Positions 45,371-54,462 are shown, numbered from the stretch's first letter. The stretch is DNA of 64,000 nucleotides from Halocalculus aciditolerans (GCF_014647475.1 NZ_BMPG01000001.1:124001-188000); one strand, 5' to 3'. Numbers and translations are program-made. The notes: generated by a model from the letters alone, not told the origin.

Positions 45371-45393
45371 TCGCGGCCCGTCCCGAATGAAGT

Positions 45394-46974
45394 ATGAAGG
45401 TACTCGTAACGGACCCCATCGCGGACGCGGGTCTCGCCGTCCTCCACGACGCCGGCTACACCGTCGTCGAGGCCTACGACGTCGAAGGTGACGCGCTCCT
45501 CGAAGCTGTCTCGGACGCGAACGCGCTCGTCGTCCGCTCCGGGACGCAGGTCACCGAAGCCGTGTTCGAAGCCGCCGACGACCTCCGCATCGTCGCGCGC
45601 GCCGGCATCGGCGTGGACAACATCGACATCGACGCCGCCACCGAACACGGCGTCATCGTCGCGAACGCGCCCGAAGGCAACGTCCGCGCCGCCGCCGAGC
45701 ACACCGTCGCGATGGCGTTCGCCGCCGCGCGCTCCATCCCGCAAGCCCACGGCCGCCTCAAGCAGGGCGAGTGGGCGAAAGGCGACTTCGTCGGCCACGA
45801 AGTCAACGACAAGACGCTCGGCGTCGTCGGCCTCGGCCGCGTCGGCCAAGAAGTGGCAAAGCGCCTCGGCGCGCTCGGCATGGACCTCGTCGCCTACGAC
45901 CCCTACATCGGCGAGGACCGCGCGAACCAGCTCGGTGCCGAACTCGTCGACTTAGACGACTGCATCGCCCGCGCCGACTTCCTCACCATCCACGTCCCCC
46001 TCACCCCCGAGACGGAGGGCCTCATCGGCGCGGAAGAGCTCGCCCAGCTCGAAGACGGCTACGTCGTGAACTGCGCGCGCGGCGGCGTCGTCGACGAATC
46101 CGCGCTCGCCGAAGCCGTCGAAGACGGCGTCGTCGCCGGCGCGGCCCTCGACGTCTTCGCCGACGAACCACTCCCCGAGAACTCGCCGCTCCTCGACGTC
46201 GACGACATCGTCGTCACCCCGCACCTCGGCGCGAGCACCACCGAGGCCCAGGAGCACGTCGCGACGACCACCGCCGACCAGGTCGTCGCCGCCTTCGAGG
46301 ACGAACCCGTCCTCAACGCGCTCAACGCGCCGAGCGTCGACGCCGCCGCCTTCGACCGCATCCGCCCCTACGTCGACCTCGCCGAAACCGCAGGCAGAGT
46401 CGCCGCCCAGCTCTTCGACGGCCGCGTCGAACGCATCGAAATCGCCTACGCCGGCGACATCGCCGGCGAAGACGTCGACCTCGTCACCGCCAGCGCCCAA
46501 CAGGGCGTCTTCGACCCGCTCGAGTGGCAGGTGAACGCCGTCAACGCCCCGCGCGTCGCCGAAGAACGCGGCATCGACGTCACCGAAACCAAGACCCGCG
46601 CCAGCGAGGACTTCCAGAGCCTCCTCACCGTCACCGTCGGCGGCGACGGCGAGGAGCTCAGCGTCTCCGGGACGCTCTTCGCCGGCGACGACCCCCGCCT
46701 CGTCTCCGTCGACGGCTACCGCGTCGACGCCATCCCCGCCGGCCACATGCTCGTCGCCCGCAACTACGACGAACCCGGCGTCATCGGCCTCATCGGGACC
46801 GTCCTCGGCGACCACGACGTCAACATCGCCGGCATGTTCAACGCCCGCGGCAAACACGGCGGCGAAGCCCTCACCGTGTATAACCTCGACGCCGCCGTCC
46901 CCGACGACGCCGTCGACGACCTCCTCGCCGACGACCGCATCATCTCCGTCACCGAAATCGAACTCGACGACTGA
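45394..46974 (+). CDS. serA: D-3-phosphoglycerate dehydrogenase
   Basis: First enzyme of serine synthesis, 526 residues, the long form with a C-terminal ACT domain for serine feedback. The NAD fold GVVGLGRVGQEVAKRLGALG is near residue 145, the catalytic Arg/Glu/His are in VVNCARGGVVDESAL, FADEPLPE and PHLGASTTEAQEHV, the intervening ASB domain is about 320-445, and the ACT domain is at the end (NYDEPGVIGLIGTVLGDHDVNIAGM). Divergent with serB. Confidence 0.96.
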   Translation: MKVLVTDPIADAGLAVLHDAGYTVVEAYDVEGDALLEAVSDANALVVRSGTQVTEAVFEAADDLRIVARAGIGVDNIDIDAATEHGVIVANAPEGNVRAAAEHTVAMAFAAARSIPQAHGRLKQGEWAKGDFVGHEVNDKTLGVVGLGRVGQEVAKRLGALGMDLVAYDPYIGEDRANQLGAELVDLDDCIARADFLTIHVPLTPETEGLIGAEELAQLEDGYVVNCARGGVVDESALAEAVEDGVVAGAALDVFADEPLPENSPLLDVDDIVVTPHLGASTTEAQEHVATTTADQVVAAFEDEPVLNALNAPSVDAAAFDRIRPYVDLAETAGRVAAQLFDGRVERIEIAYAGDIAGEDVDLVTASAQQGVFDPLEWQVNAVNAPRVAEERGIDVTETKTRASEDFQSLLTVTVGGDGEELSVSGTLFAGDDPRLVSVDGYRVDAIPAGHMLVARNYDEPGVIGLIGTVLGDHDVNIAGMFNARGKHGGEALTVYNLDAAVPDDAVDDLLADDRIISVTEIELDD

Positions 46975-47013
46975 CGCTCCGCACGCGTTTTCCGACCCGC
47001 TTTCGCTCTACTG

Positions 47014-48180
47014 CTACGCGACTCGTTCCGCCAGCAGGCCGAGCGCCGCGAGCGCCAGCACGGCCGCGAGCAGCGCGACGGCGACGCCCCAGCCGGCCTT
47101 CGCGGCGGTCGTGCCGACGACGACGCTCCCGAGCGAGCCGACGGCGAGGTAGCCCGTGCGGTACGCGCCGAAGCCGGCACCGCGCTCCCCGTCTTCGAGC
47201 GCGTTCAGCACGCGCGATTGGAGCGGCGCGCTCCACCCCATCGAGAGCCCGACGAGCGCGGCACCGACCGGGAGCGCGACCGCCGGGCCGCCGAGGAGCA
47301 CGAGGAAGCCGGCGACGCCCGCCGTCATCGTCGCCGTCGCCGCGGCGTTCGCCGAGTAGCGGTCCGCGAGCCAGCCCGCGACCGGGCCGACCGCCGCCGC
47401 CGCGACGAACGTCACCGCGAACAGCGCGCCCGCCGTCCCGAGGCTCACCCCCCGGTAGGCGGCCAGGAACGTCGGTAGGAAGGAGAGGACGGCCTGCTCG
47501 ACGAACTCGCCGCCGGCCGTCAGGACGGTCGTCCCCGCGACCTCCGGGCGGCGGAGCGCCTCGACCGCGCTCCAGACGCCCGCGCGAACCGAAGGCGTCG
47601 CACCCCCCGGAGCTGGCGTCGCGCCCACGACACCGACCGTTCCGACGACGCCGAGAACCGCGACCCCCGTGGCCGCCGCCGGGACCGCTCGCCAGCCCGC
47701 GACCGCCAGCAGTCCCGCGGCCGCGACCGGTGTCACCACGCCCGCGGCGCGACTCCCGAGCTTGTGCAGGCCGATGGGCGCGCCCACCGCGTCGAACGCC
47801 GACGCGAGCAGGCTCGCCCCCGCGTTGTAGTAGAGTCCCGCCGCGCCGCCGACCACCACGACTGCCGCGACGAACGCGACCGGCGACCCCGCGACCGCGA
47901 CGAGCGCCGCCCCGACCGCCACCCCACCGAGCGCCAGCAGGACGGTCTGCCGCCCGCCCAGCCGGCCCGCGAGCAGGCCGCTCGGCAGCTGCGCCGCCGC
48001 GTACGCCAGCCACATCACCGTCAACGCCAGCCCCGCCGTCGCCGTCGACACGTGGAGGTCGTCGACGACCGCCGGCAGGACGGGGCTGAGCGCGAGCTGG
48101 CCGACGCGAACCGCGAAGTACGCGCCCGTGCACGCCGCCAACACTCGTCTCCCTGACTGGTTCACTCGGTAATCGTTCAC
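47014..48180 (-). CDS. MFS transporter
   Basis: About 388 residues with twelve hydrophobic segments in the MFS pattern; a motif-A-like loop is GLLAGRLGGRQTVLLALGG after TM2. The start is uncertain: GTG at 48180 (VNDYRV) or 48165 (VNQSGRR) place only a short tail before the first membrane segment, while the longest frame reaches 48222. Substrate is unknown. It lies back to back with another MFS gene (48320), and they share the segment SALxxTMW-A-AQxPSGxLA/S. Confidence 0.85.
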   Translation of the reverse strand: MNDYRVNQSGRRVLAACTGAYFAVRVGQLALSPVLPAVVDDLHVSTATAGLALTVMWLAYAAAQLPSGLLAGRLGGRQTVLLALGGVAVGAALVAVAGSPVAFVAAVVVVGGAAGLYYNAGASLLASAFDAVGAPIGLHKLGSRAAGVVTPVAAAGLLAVAGWRAVPAAATGVAVLGVVGTVGVVGATPAPGGATPSVRAGVWSAVEALRRPEVAGTTVLTAGGEFVEQAVLSFLPTFLAAYRGVSLGTAGALFAVTFVAAAAVGPVAGWLADRYSANAAATATMTAGVAGFLVLLGGPAVALPVGAALVGLSMGWSAPLQSRVLNALEDGERGAGFGAYRTGYLAVGSLGSVVVGTTAAKAGWGVAVALLAAVLALAALGLLAERVA

Positions 48181-48319
48181 GCCTGCGCTGAAAAATCTTC
48201 GCGTCTCTCGCGACGCCGTCACCCTCCAGCGTCGCGCCCGTAGAGCGCTCTACGGATAGTTCCGACCCCCGATTCCGCTTCCGCGCCCGTCAAGTCACTC
48301 CCCCGTCAACGACCGTTCA

Positions 48320-49501
48320 GTGACGGAATCCGCCCCCGCCGAACGCCTCTTCCGCGGCCACTCCGGCCGCCTCCTCCTCGTCGTCTCGCTCGGCTGGTTC
48401 GCCATCCAGACCGGCCGCCTCGTCGTCTCCCCGCTCCTCCCCGACATCCAGAACGCCCTCCGCATCACGAGCGCCGAAGCCGGGTTCGCGCTCACCGCGA
48501 TGTGGGGGCTGTACGCGCTCGCCCAATACCCATCCGGGCGGCTCTCCGACCAGCTCAGCAGGAAGACGCTCCTCCTCACCGGCCTCGTCGCCATCCTCGT
48601 CGGCTTCCTCGCGCTCGCCGCCGCCCCCGTCTACGCGCTCTTCGTGCTCGCGGCCGCGGCGGTCGGCCTCGGCGCTGGCTGCTACCCGGTCGCCGCCCGC
48701 GCGCTCGTCTCCGACCTCTTCGTCGAGAAACGCGGCCGCGCGTTCGGCCTCCACTCCGGCGCGGGCGACCTCGGCGGCGTCGCCGCCGCCGGCCTCGCCA
48801 CCCTCGTCCTCGCCTACGCCACGTGGCGCGCCGCCTTCCTCCCCATCGCCGCCGTCCTCGCCGTCGTCGTCGTCACCTACGCCCTCTGGAGCGCCGAATC
48901 CCTCACCGTCGCCCGCACCGACCTCGCCGTCGCCGCGACCGCGCGCCGCATCCTCGGCGACGCACAGCTCCGCTGGCTCCTCCTCACCTACGCCCTCTAC
49001 GCCTTCACCTGGCAGTCCGCCGCCGGCTTCCTCCCCACCTACCTCCGCGCGAAGGACTTCTCCCCGCTCGTCGCGAACGCCGCCTTCGCCGTCCTCTTCG
49101 GCGTCGGCACCCTCGTCAAACCCGCCGCCGGAACCCTCTCCGACCGCGTCCCCCGCGACCACCTCACTCCCGTCACGCTCGCCCTCGCCGCCCTCTCACT
49201 CGCCGGAATCGTCCTCGCCCAGACCCCCATCGTCGCCGTCGCCGCCGTCGTCGCCTTCGCCGTCGGCCTCATGGCCTACCCGCCCATCATGCAGGCCTAC
49301 CTCATGGACTCCTTCCCCGACGAATCTGCCGGTGGCGACCTCGGCGCGATGCGCACCGTCTACCTCGCCATCGGCGCGACCGGCCCCACCTTCGTCGGCG
49401 TCGTCCACACCCAGGCGAGCTACGACCTCGCCTTCGCCTGCCTCGTCGCCGCGCTCGCGACCGGCGCAGTCATCCTCGTCGCCCTCGCCCGGAAACAGTA
49501 G
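48320..49501 (+). CDS. MFS transporter
   Basis: 393 residues, twelve membrane segments, motif-A-like loop SGRLSDQLSRKTLLLTGL (residues about 74-92). GTG start. Divergent from the other MFS gene with about 140 bp between starts; the paralogy suggests an inverted duplication. Substrate not readable. A small open frame and thrC follow on the opposite strand. Confidence 0.88.
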   Translation: MTESAPAERLFRGHSGRLLLVVSLGWFAIQTGRLVVSPLLPDIQNALRITSAEAGFALTAMWGLYALAQYPSGRLSDQLSRKTLLLTGLVAILVGFLALAAAPVYALFVLAAAAVGLGAGCYPVAARALVSDLFVEKRGRAFGLHSGAGDLGGVAAAGLATLVLAYATWRAAFLPIAAVLAVVVVTYALWSAESLTVARTDLAVAATARRILGDAQLRWLLLTYALYAFTWQSAAGFLPTYLRAKDFSPLVANAAFAVLFGVGTLVKPAAGTLSDRVPRDHLTPVTLALAALSLAGIVLAQTPIVAVAAVVAFAVGLMAYPPIMQAYLMDSFPDESAGGDLGAMRTVYLAIGATGPTFVGVVHTQASYDLAFACLVAALATGAVILVALARKQ

Positions 49502-49542
49502 AGAAAGACGCGTCTCGATGACGGCCGCCGCCACGAAGCGAC

Positions 49543-49665
49543 CTACCCGTAGAGAACGTCGTCGACGTCTTCTTCGGTGGTTTCGACGCCCGATGCACCC
49601 ACCCCACGGTGAACCGCCGCGGGGTCGATATCGAACGCGTCGACGTCGTCCCGGTTCGAACCCAT
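49543..49665 (-). CDS. 40-residue acidic small protein downstream of thrC
   Basis: MGSNRDDVDAFDIDPAAVHR... ending DDVLYG, a 40-residue acidic ORF with natural amino-acid composition. Its ATG is 5 nt after the thrC stop on the same strand, so it would be translated from the thrC message. Unknown function; not verified as conserved. Confidence 0.5.
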   Translation of the reverse strand: MGSNRDDVDAFDIDPAAVHRGVGASGVETTEEDVDDVLYG

Positions 49666-49669
49666 CGGT

Positions 49670-50917
49670 TCAGATGGCGTCGAGGACGCCGTCGACGTCG
49701 TTCGGCACCGGAATCGGTTCACTCCCCGCGGCCGCCGCCGCGTCCGGGTCCTTCAACAGGTGGCCCGTAGTGAGGCAGACGACGCGCTCGTCGCTCTCGA
49801 TCTCGCCGTCGTCGACGAGCTTCCGGAGGCCCGCGACCGACGCCGCCGACGCCGGCTCGACGCCGACGCCGTCGCGCGCGAGGTCGCGTTGCGCCTGCGT
49901 GATCTCCTCGTCCTCGACCGCCACGGCGGTCCCGCCCGTCGCGCGAATTCCGGGAAGCGCCTTCGGCGCGTTCACCGGCATCCCGATTCTGATCGCCGTC
50001 GCGATGGTCTCCACCTCGTCCCACCGCCGCACCTCGTCCCGGCCTTCGCGCACGGCCTCCACCATCGGCGCAGCCCCCGCAGCCTGCACGCCCGTCAACG
50101 CCGGCATCTCGTCCTCCCTCATCTCGCCCGCCGCCACGAGCTCGCGGAAGCACTTGTAGAGCGCCGCCGTGTTCCCGGCGTTCCCGACCGGAAGCACGAC
50201 GCGGTCCGGCCACTCCCCGTGTTCTTCCCTGTGGGCTTCGAGGATTTCGAGGCCGATGGTCTTCTGCCCCTCGAGCCGGAAGGGGTTGATGGAGTTCAGG
50301 AGGTAGGCGTCGCCGCGCGTCGCGAGCTCCGCGACGATGTCGAGGCAGGCGTCGAAGTTCCCGTCCACTTCGAGGATTTTCGCGCCGTGCAGGCTCGCCT
50401 GCGCGACCTTCCCCGCCGCGACTTTCCCCGCCGGGAGGAGGACGAGGACGTCGAGGTCGGCGCGCGCGCCGTAGCACGCCAGCGCCGCGCTCGTGTTCCC
50501 CGTCGACGCACACGCCAACCGACCCACGCCCAACTCCTGGGCCACCCGCACGCCCACCGTCATTCCGCGGTCCTTGAACGCCCCCGTCGGATTCGCGCCC
50601 TCGTGTTTCACGCGGACGCTCTCCACGTCGACGGCCGCCTCGATCCCCGGCACCGAGTACAGCGGCGTATCCCCCTCCTCGATGCTCACGCCCTCGGGGA
50701 ACGGCAGCGAGTCCGCGTACCGCCACACCCCGCGGCCCTCGAAGTCCTCGAACGTCGGATACTCGTCGTACCGCGCCTCCAAGAGCCCGTCGCAGTCCGG
50801 ACACCGATAGATCACGTCGTCGAACGGCGCGTGCGTCTCCCCACACTCGATACACGCCAACCACACCCCGCGGTCCGCCACCGACGGCGTCTCGCCGCCG
50901 AGGTCAAGAGCAGCCAT
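49670..50917 (-). CDS. thrC: threonine synthase
   Basis: PLP enzyme (415 residues) converting O-phosphohomoserine to threonine. An N-terminal rubredoxin-like zinc site is CIECGETHAPFDDVIYRCPDC (C23-C44 region); the PLP lysine is in GANPTGAFKDRGM; the phosphate loop is SGNTSAAL-like STGNTSAALACYG. The ATG at 50917 sits 28 nt from a TATA box. The longer upstream frame is not typical of the family. Confidence 0.95.
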   Translation of the reverse strand: MAALDLGGETPSVADRGVWLACIECGETHAPFDDVIYRCPDCDGLLEARYDEYPTFEDFEGRGVWRYADSLPFPEGVSIEEGDTPLYSVPGIEAAVDVESVRVKHEGANPTGAFKDRGMTVGVRVAQELGVGRLACASTGNTSAALACYGARADLDVLVLLPAGKVAAGKVAQASLHGAKILEVDGNFDACLDIVAELATRGDAYLLNSINPFRLEGQKTIGLEILEAHREEHGEWPDRVVLPVGNAGNTAALYKCFRELVAAGEMREDEMPALTGVQAAGAAPMVEAVREGRDEVRRWDEVETIATAIRIGMPVNAPKALPGIRATGGTAVAVEDEEITQAQRDLARDGVGVEPASAASVAGLRKLVDDGEIESDERVVCLTTGHLLKDPDAAAAAGSEPIPVPNDVDGVLDAI

Positions 50918-50938
50918 ACACCCGACTCGGACGCGCAC

Positions 50939-50950
50939 GCCCTTATAGGG
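50939..50950 (-). promoter_or_regulatory. TATA box of thrC
   Basis: CCCTATAAGGGC on the minus strand, centred about 28 nt before the thrC ATG (50917); leaderless spacing. Confidence 0.65.
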
Positions 50951-50970
50951 GGTGGAGGCCGCCGATGTTG

Positions 50971-51200
50971 CCAACGCGGTTCGGAACGAGGCGCGAAGCG
51001 CCGAGTGAGAACCGCGGACTAGCGAGCGGGGAGCGACTGCGACCCGCGAGCCGCGCGTTCGGCGATTAGGCTGTGCGCGAAGCGCCGAGTGAGAACCGCG
51101 GACTAGCGAGCGGGGAGCGACTGCGACCCGCGAGCCGCGCGTTCGGCGGTTGGCTGTGCGCGAAGCGCCGGGTGAGAGCCGCGAGCCCCGCAGCGGTCGA
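50971..51200. repeat. 74-bp tandem repeat, two full copies and a partial third
   Basis: 50991-51064 and 51075-51148 are identical over 74 bp (period 84 bp); a third copy starts at 51158 (GCGCGAAGCGCCG) and diverges after 13 bases. The unit carries GCGAGCGGGGAGCGACTGCG. This is the clearest array of the dispersed intergenic repeat family. Confidence 0.85.
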
Positions 51201-51214
51201 GGCGTGTACTCCCC

Positions 51215-51400
51215 CGCGCGGGCTCGCGTGTCGTGTTGCTCTCCATTCGCCTTTCTGCAGTTCTTGCGCGGCGGTTGAGTGGCTTTCTCTCCGCGTCGCG
51301 CGGGCTCGCGTGTCGCTCACGGTCGTTCGCTCCCGCTCGCCTTCTCGCGGTTCTCGCTCGGCCGCGAAGCGGCCTCGCTCCGAACCGCATGCTTCCCGAA
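51215..51400. repeat. GC-rich intergenic repeat element, copy 4
   Basis: A 19-bp unit CGCGCGGGCTCGCGTGTCG occurs at 51215-51233 and 51297-51315, and CGCGGTTCTC with the inverse GAACCGC frame 51349-51390. Together with the tandem array it fills the 515-bp gap before the next gene. No gene is seen in the gap. Confidence 0.6.
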
Positions 51401-51432
51401 ACTTCCTTCCGCCCCCCTCACGGAGTGCGGGC

Positions 51433-51807
51433 ATGGACATTCGGCGCTTTCTCGAAACCTGGGGGTTCCTCGTCATCGGCGTCGTCGGCGTGTTGTACGC
51501 GGACGCGGCGCTGACGGGGAGTGTCGTCTATCCGTTGTTGTTCGCGGCGCTCGCGGCGTCGGGGCTCGCGGCGCTCTTCGACTACGGGCGGCTCTCCGGC
51601 GGCCTGTTCGTGGCTGCGGGGCTGCTCGCGCTCGTGCAGGCGTTCCTGCTCGCGCTCGGCGGGGGGTCGCTCCTGCTCACCGTCGAGCTCGGGGCGCTCG
51701 GGTTCGTCGGCATCGTCGGCGGGTTCCGGCGCATGAAGGAACTGGGCGACGAGGCGGAGTTCGGCGACGACGAGCAGGGCGACGAAGGGAAGCGCGAGGC
51801 GGAGTGA
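51433..51807 (+). CDS. small hypothetical membrane protein
   Basis: 124 residues with four hydrophobic segments (FLVIGVVGVLYADAALTG, VYPLLFAALAASGLAALF, GLFVAAGLLALVQAFLLAL, LLLTVELGALGFVGIVGG), then an acidic cytoplasmic tail. No known family recognised. It precedes the DUF5806 gene by 48 bp and may share its transcript. Confidence 0.7.
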   Translation: MDIRRFLETWGFLVIGVVGVLYADAALTGSVVYPLLFAALAASGLAALFDYGRLSGGLFVAAGLLALVQAFLLALGGGSLLLTVELGALGFVGIVGGFRRMKELGDEAEFGDDEQGDEGKREAE

Positions 51808-51855
51808 GCCGGCGGCGGCGATACGTTTTTCCGGGGGTGTCGGGTAGGAGTGGGC

Positions 51856-52494
51856 ATGAGTCAGGAGGGCGAGGAGCAAACTCGCCAGTCGACGACGGAC
51901 GCCGAATCCGAAGCGGAATCGGCGAGCCCCGGGGTGCCGGACGCCGAGCGCGAGGAGGCGTCGGACGTGCCGGAGGACGTCCAGAAGTACGCGCGGTTCC
52001 AGAAGATGGACGGCGCGCAGTACGACCGCGTGAACGAGTTCCTCCGCGAGCGCACGTACGTCACCGCGAGGGAGTGGGCGATTGCGCGGCTCTGCGCGGA
52101 CTTCCGCACGGAGACGGGCGTGGAGATGACGAAAATCGGTGAGAACCTCCCGGAGCTCGTGCCGTTCATGACGGATACGTACACGCCGCAGGCGGTGAAC
52201 CAGGCGCGCTCGGCGTTCGAGGAGAAGGTTCGGAAGGCGGGCGCGACGTTCCTCTACGGCGCGATGTGCGATTTCTTCACGGCCGACGAACTCGACGACG
52301 TGATGTACGAGACCACGGAAATCGCGAAGTTCCTCCTCGAAGTCGAAGGCGTCGACCTGACCGTCGACGAGGAGCTCGACGCGGAGGAACGCATCTCCAG
52401 CGTGATGCGTGACGTCCGTCGGGCGAGCGACGACCTCCGCCACCACACGGAGGAGTGCCCGCACTGCGGCGGCGACCTCACCGCCGACGACTAA
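51856..52494 (+). CDS. DUF5806 family protein
   Basis: 212 residues. After an acidic N-terminus the conserved core is KYARFQKMDGAQYDRVNEFLRERTYVTAREWAIARLC (residues 45-80) and TGVEMTKIGENLPELVPFMTD. A C-terminal CPHC pair (EECPHCGG) is half of a possible zinc site. Widespread and highly conserved in haloarchaea, function unknown. Start ATG at 51856 is preferred over the GTG two codons earlier; a TATA-like ATACGTTTTTC lies about 31 nt before. Confidence 0.85.
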   Translation: MSQEGEEQTRQSTTDAESEAESASPGVPDAEREEASDVPEDVQKYARFQKMDGAQYDRVNEFLRERTYVTAREWAIARLCADFRTETGVEMTKIGENLPELVPFMTDTYTPQAVNQARSAFEEKVRKAGATFLYGAMCDFFTADELDDVMYETTEIAKFLLEVEGVDLTVDEELDAEERISSVMRDVRRASDDLRHHTEECPHCGGDLTADD

Positions 52495-52542
52495 CACTCA
52501 GCGACCCGACACACTTTTTCGTCGGCGGTCTACCACTTCGGT

Positions 52543-53325
52543 ATGGTCGTCTTCAGCGCCCTCCGCGACGCCGTCGGCGTGTTCCGCCGCCGGCCCGTCC
52601 TCCTCCCGGTCGTCGCCGCGCTCTTACTCGTCCCGCAACTCCTCTCGCTCGCCAGAGTCGTCCCGGCGACGAGCGACCTCGGCCCCCTCCTCCAGGTCGT
52701 CCAGTTCGTCGCCGGCCCGTTCTTCGTCGTTCCCGCGCTCGGCCTTCTCGACGACGCCACAGCCGACACCGAACCCGGCGGCGAGACGCGCCTCGACCTC
52801 GACGCTGCGACGGACGGGTTCGCCGCGAACGTCGTCTCTCTCGTCGGCGCGAACGCCATCCTCCTCCTCGGCGCGGTCGCGTGGGCCATCGCCACCGTCG
52901 TCGTCAGCGCGCTCCTCAGCGTCCTCGGCCTAGCGCTCGGCTTCCTCGTTCTCGTCGCCGCTATCCCGCTCGTCCAGTTCGTCGACGTCGCCGTCGTCGT
53001 CGGCGACTCCCGCGCCGTCGACGCCGTCAAAGAGAGCGTCGGTCTCGCCACCGACCACTTCGGCGCGGCCGTCGGCTTCCTCGTCGTCCGACTCGGCATC
53101 TCCGCGCTCGCCGCCGCGCCGTTCTTCCTCGTCTCGAACGCGCTCCCGCCGCGCATCGTCGCCGACGGTCCCCTCCACCTCACGCCGCTCGCCGTCGCCA
53201 CCGGCGTCTTCGCGCTCGCCGTCACCGCCGTCCTCGTCGGCTACCGCGTCTGCGTCTACCGCGCCCTCACCGCGGCTGACGGCACAGTCGAAACGGCCGG
53301 TTACACGTCGCGAGCGGGCGATTGA
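52543..53325 (+). CDS. six-TM haloarchaeal membrane protein (DUF7847-like)
   Basis: 260 residues, about six membrane segments (PVLLPVVAALLLVPQLLSL first). The pattern resembles the haloarchaeal DUF7847/glycerophosphodiester phosphodiesterase-membrane-domain type, unverified. A TATA-like CACTTTTTCG lies about 29 nt upstream. Convergent with the next gene, ends 1 bp apart. Function unknown. Confidence 0.7.
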   Translation: MVVFSALRDAVGVFRRRPVLLPVVAALLLVPQLLSLARVVPATSDLGPLLQVVQFVAGPFFVVPALGLLDDATADTEPGGETRLDLDAATDGFAANVVSLVGANAILLLGAVAWAIATVVVSALLSVLGLALGFLVLVAAIPLVQFVDVAVVVGDSRAVDAVKESVGLATDHFGAAVGFLVVRLGISALAAAPFFLVSNALPPRIVADGPLHLTPLAVATGVFALAVTAVLVGYRVCVYRALTAADGTVETAGYTSRAGD

Positions 53326-53326
53326 G

Positions 53327-53809
53327 CTACTCGTCCGGCTCGAAGAACTCGGGGCGCTCGTGGACGAGCTCGACGTAGTCGTCGTCGAGCCGGCGGAGGT
53401 AGACGTGGAGACCGTCCGCGTCCGCGGTGTCGAGGAGCTTCTCGGCGTCTGGGACGCCGTAGTACGCGGGGTAGAGGAGCGCCTGTTCGCGCTCCGGGTC
53501 CTCCATCACGACGACGACGTAGACCGTGTCCGCCTCGACGGCCTGGAGGACTTCGTACTCGGTGAACGCCACGCCGTCCTCGAAGAGGCTCTCGACGGTC
53601 TCGTACTCGTCGTCGGGGAGGACGACGTCTAGCCCCGTGCGGTCGCCCTCCGTGAGGACTGCGACGTCGCCGGGGTGGCACTTCACGACGCCCCAGTCGG
53701 CGTCCTCGTAGGCGTCCGCGGTCGCGTCCATGTCGGCGACGACGTCCCGCCACGCCGCGGGGTTCGGCGCGTTCACGCCACTCGGCACTCCGTCGGCTTC
53801 CTCGGTCAT
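53327..53809 (-). CDS. DUF7529-like protein
   Basis: 160-residue soluble acidic protein: WRDVVADMDATADAYEDADW, VVKCHPGDVAVLTEGDRTGL, VYVVVVMEDPEREQALLYPAYY, LHVYLRRLDDDYVELVHERP. This layout fits a haloarchaeal family I recall as DUF7529. Function unknown. The ATG at 53809 is preferred; upstream the frame is arginine-rich. Confidence 0.72.
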   Translation of the reverse strand: MTEEADGVPSGVNAPNPAAWRDVVADMDATADAYEDADWGVVKCHPGDVAVLTEGDRTGLDVVLPDDEYETVESLFEDGVAFTEYEVLQAVEADTVYVVVVMEDPEREQALLYPAYYGVPDAEKLLDTADADGLHVYLRRLDDDYVELVHERPEFFEPDE

Positions 53810-53900
53810 ACTCCGGTCTCGCGCGGCCAGCCCCGAAAAACACCCGGGTTCGACGGGTCGCGTCGGTGGCGTTAAGCCCGCCCGGCCGCCACCTCCGGGT

Positions 53901-54143
53901 ATGCGCATCGAGTTCGACCGCGACGTCTGCATCGGGATGTTCCAGTGTGTCGCCGAGTGGGAGGGGGGCTTCGAACGCGACTCGAACGCCGGGAAAGCCG
54001 TCCTCGTCGACAGCGAGGAAGTCGAGGAGGGTGTGTTCAGCCGCGACGTCCCCGAGGACGCCGAACTCGACGCGAAGTTCGCCGCGCGCTCCTGCCCCGT
54101 CGACGCCATCCGCGTCTACGAGGACGGCGAACAGGTCGTGTAG
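53901..54143 (+). CDS. single-cluster 3Fe-4S-type ferredoxin
   Basis: 80 residues. The cysteine pattern is Cx5C (CIGMFQC, residues 10-16) and, near the end, SCPVDAI. The middle cysteine of the usual CxxCxxC is missing, giving the three-cysteine signature of the 3Fe-4S ferredoxins that often serve cytochrome P450s. A P450 is encoded at 30964 in this window. The ATG follows GGGT. It is divergent from the DUF7529-like gene. Confidence 0.85.
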   Translation: MRIEFDRDVCIGMFQCVAEWEGGFERDSNAGKAVLVDSEEVEEGVFSRDVPEDAELDAKFAARSCPVDAIRVYEDGEQVV

Positions 54144-54180
54144 CGCGAAGGACTTTTCACGCTCCACCGCCTCGTGTCGT

Positions 54181-54282
54181 GTGACCGTGTGCCACTCGTG
54201 GGAGGAAGTGCTCGACTGGGAGTCGAACGAGAGCGCCGACGCCGCGACCGAGAACCGCGACCGCGCTCACGCCGACCGATAG
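54181..54282 (+). CDS. 33-residue small ORF with its own TATA box
   Basis: GTG start, MTVCHSWEEVLDWESNESAD... ending in AHADR. A GACTTTTCAC box lies about 27 nt before the GTG, fitting a leaderless message. Acidic, hydrophilic; family unknown. Not verified. Confidence 0.42.
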   Translation: MTVCHSWEEVLDWESNESADAATENRDRAHADR

Positions 54283-54462
54283 CGCGACTCACTCGCGGAC
54301 GCCGAGTTCGACCAGCCTGCGGCTCGTGGTGAACCGGTCCGTGACCGGGACGTGCCATATTTCCGCGGCTCGGGGCCTCTATCGCCGCGAACCGCGTATT
54401 CTCGTGCCGGCGGACGAAACGGTTAAGAGGATACCGGGAGAACTCTCGTGGTAAGTGGTATC

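Noticed and set aside
49640-49670. tRNA-like GGTTCGAACC motif
   Set aside because: No acceptor or anticodon stem around it; it falls inside the small acidic ORF.
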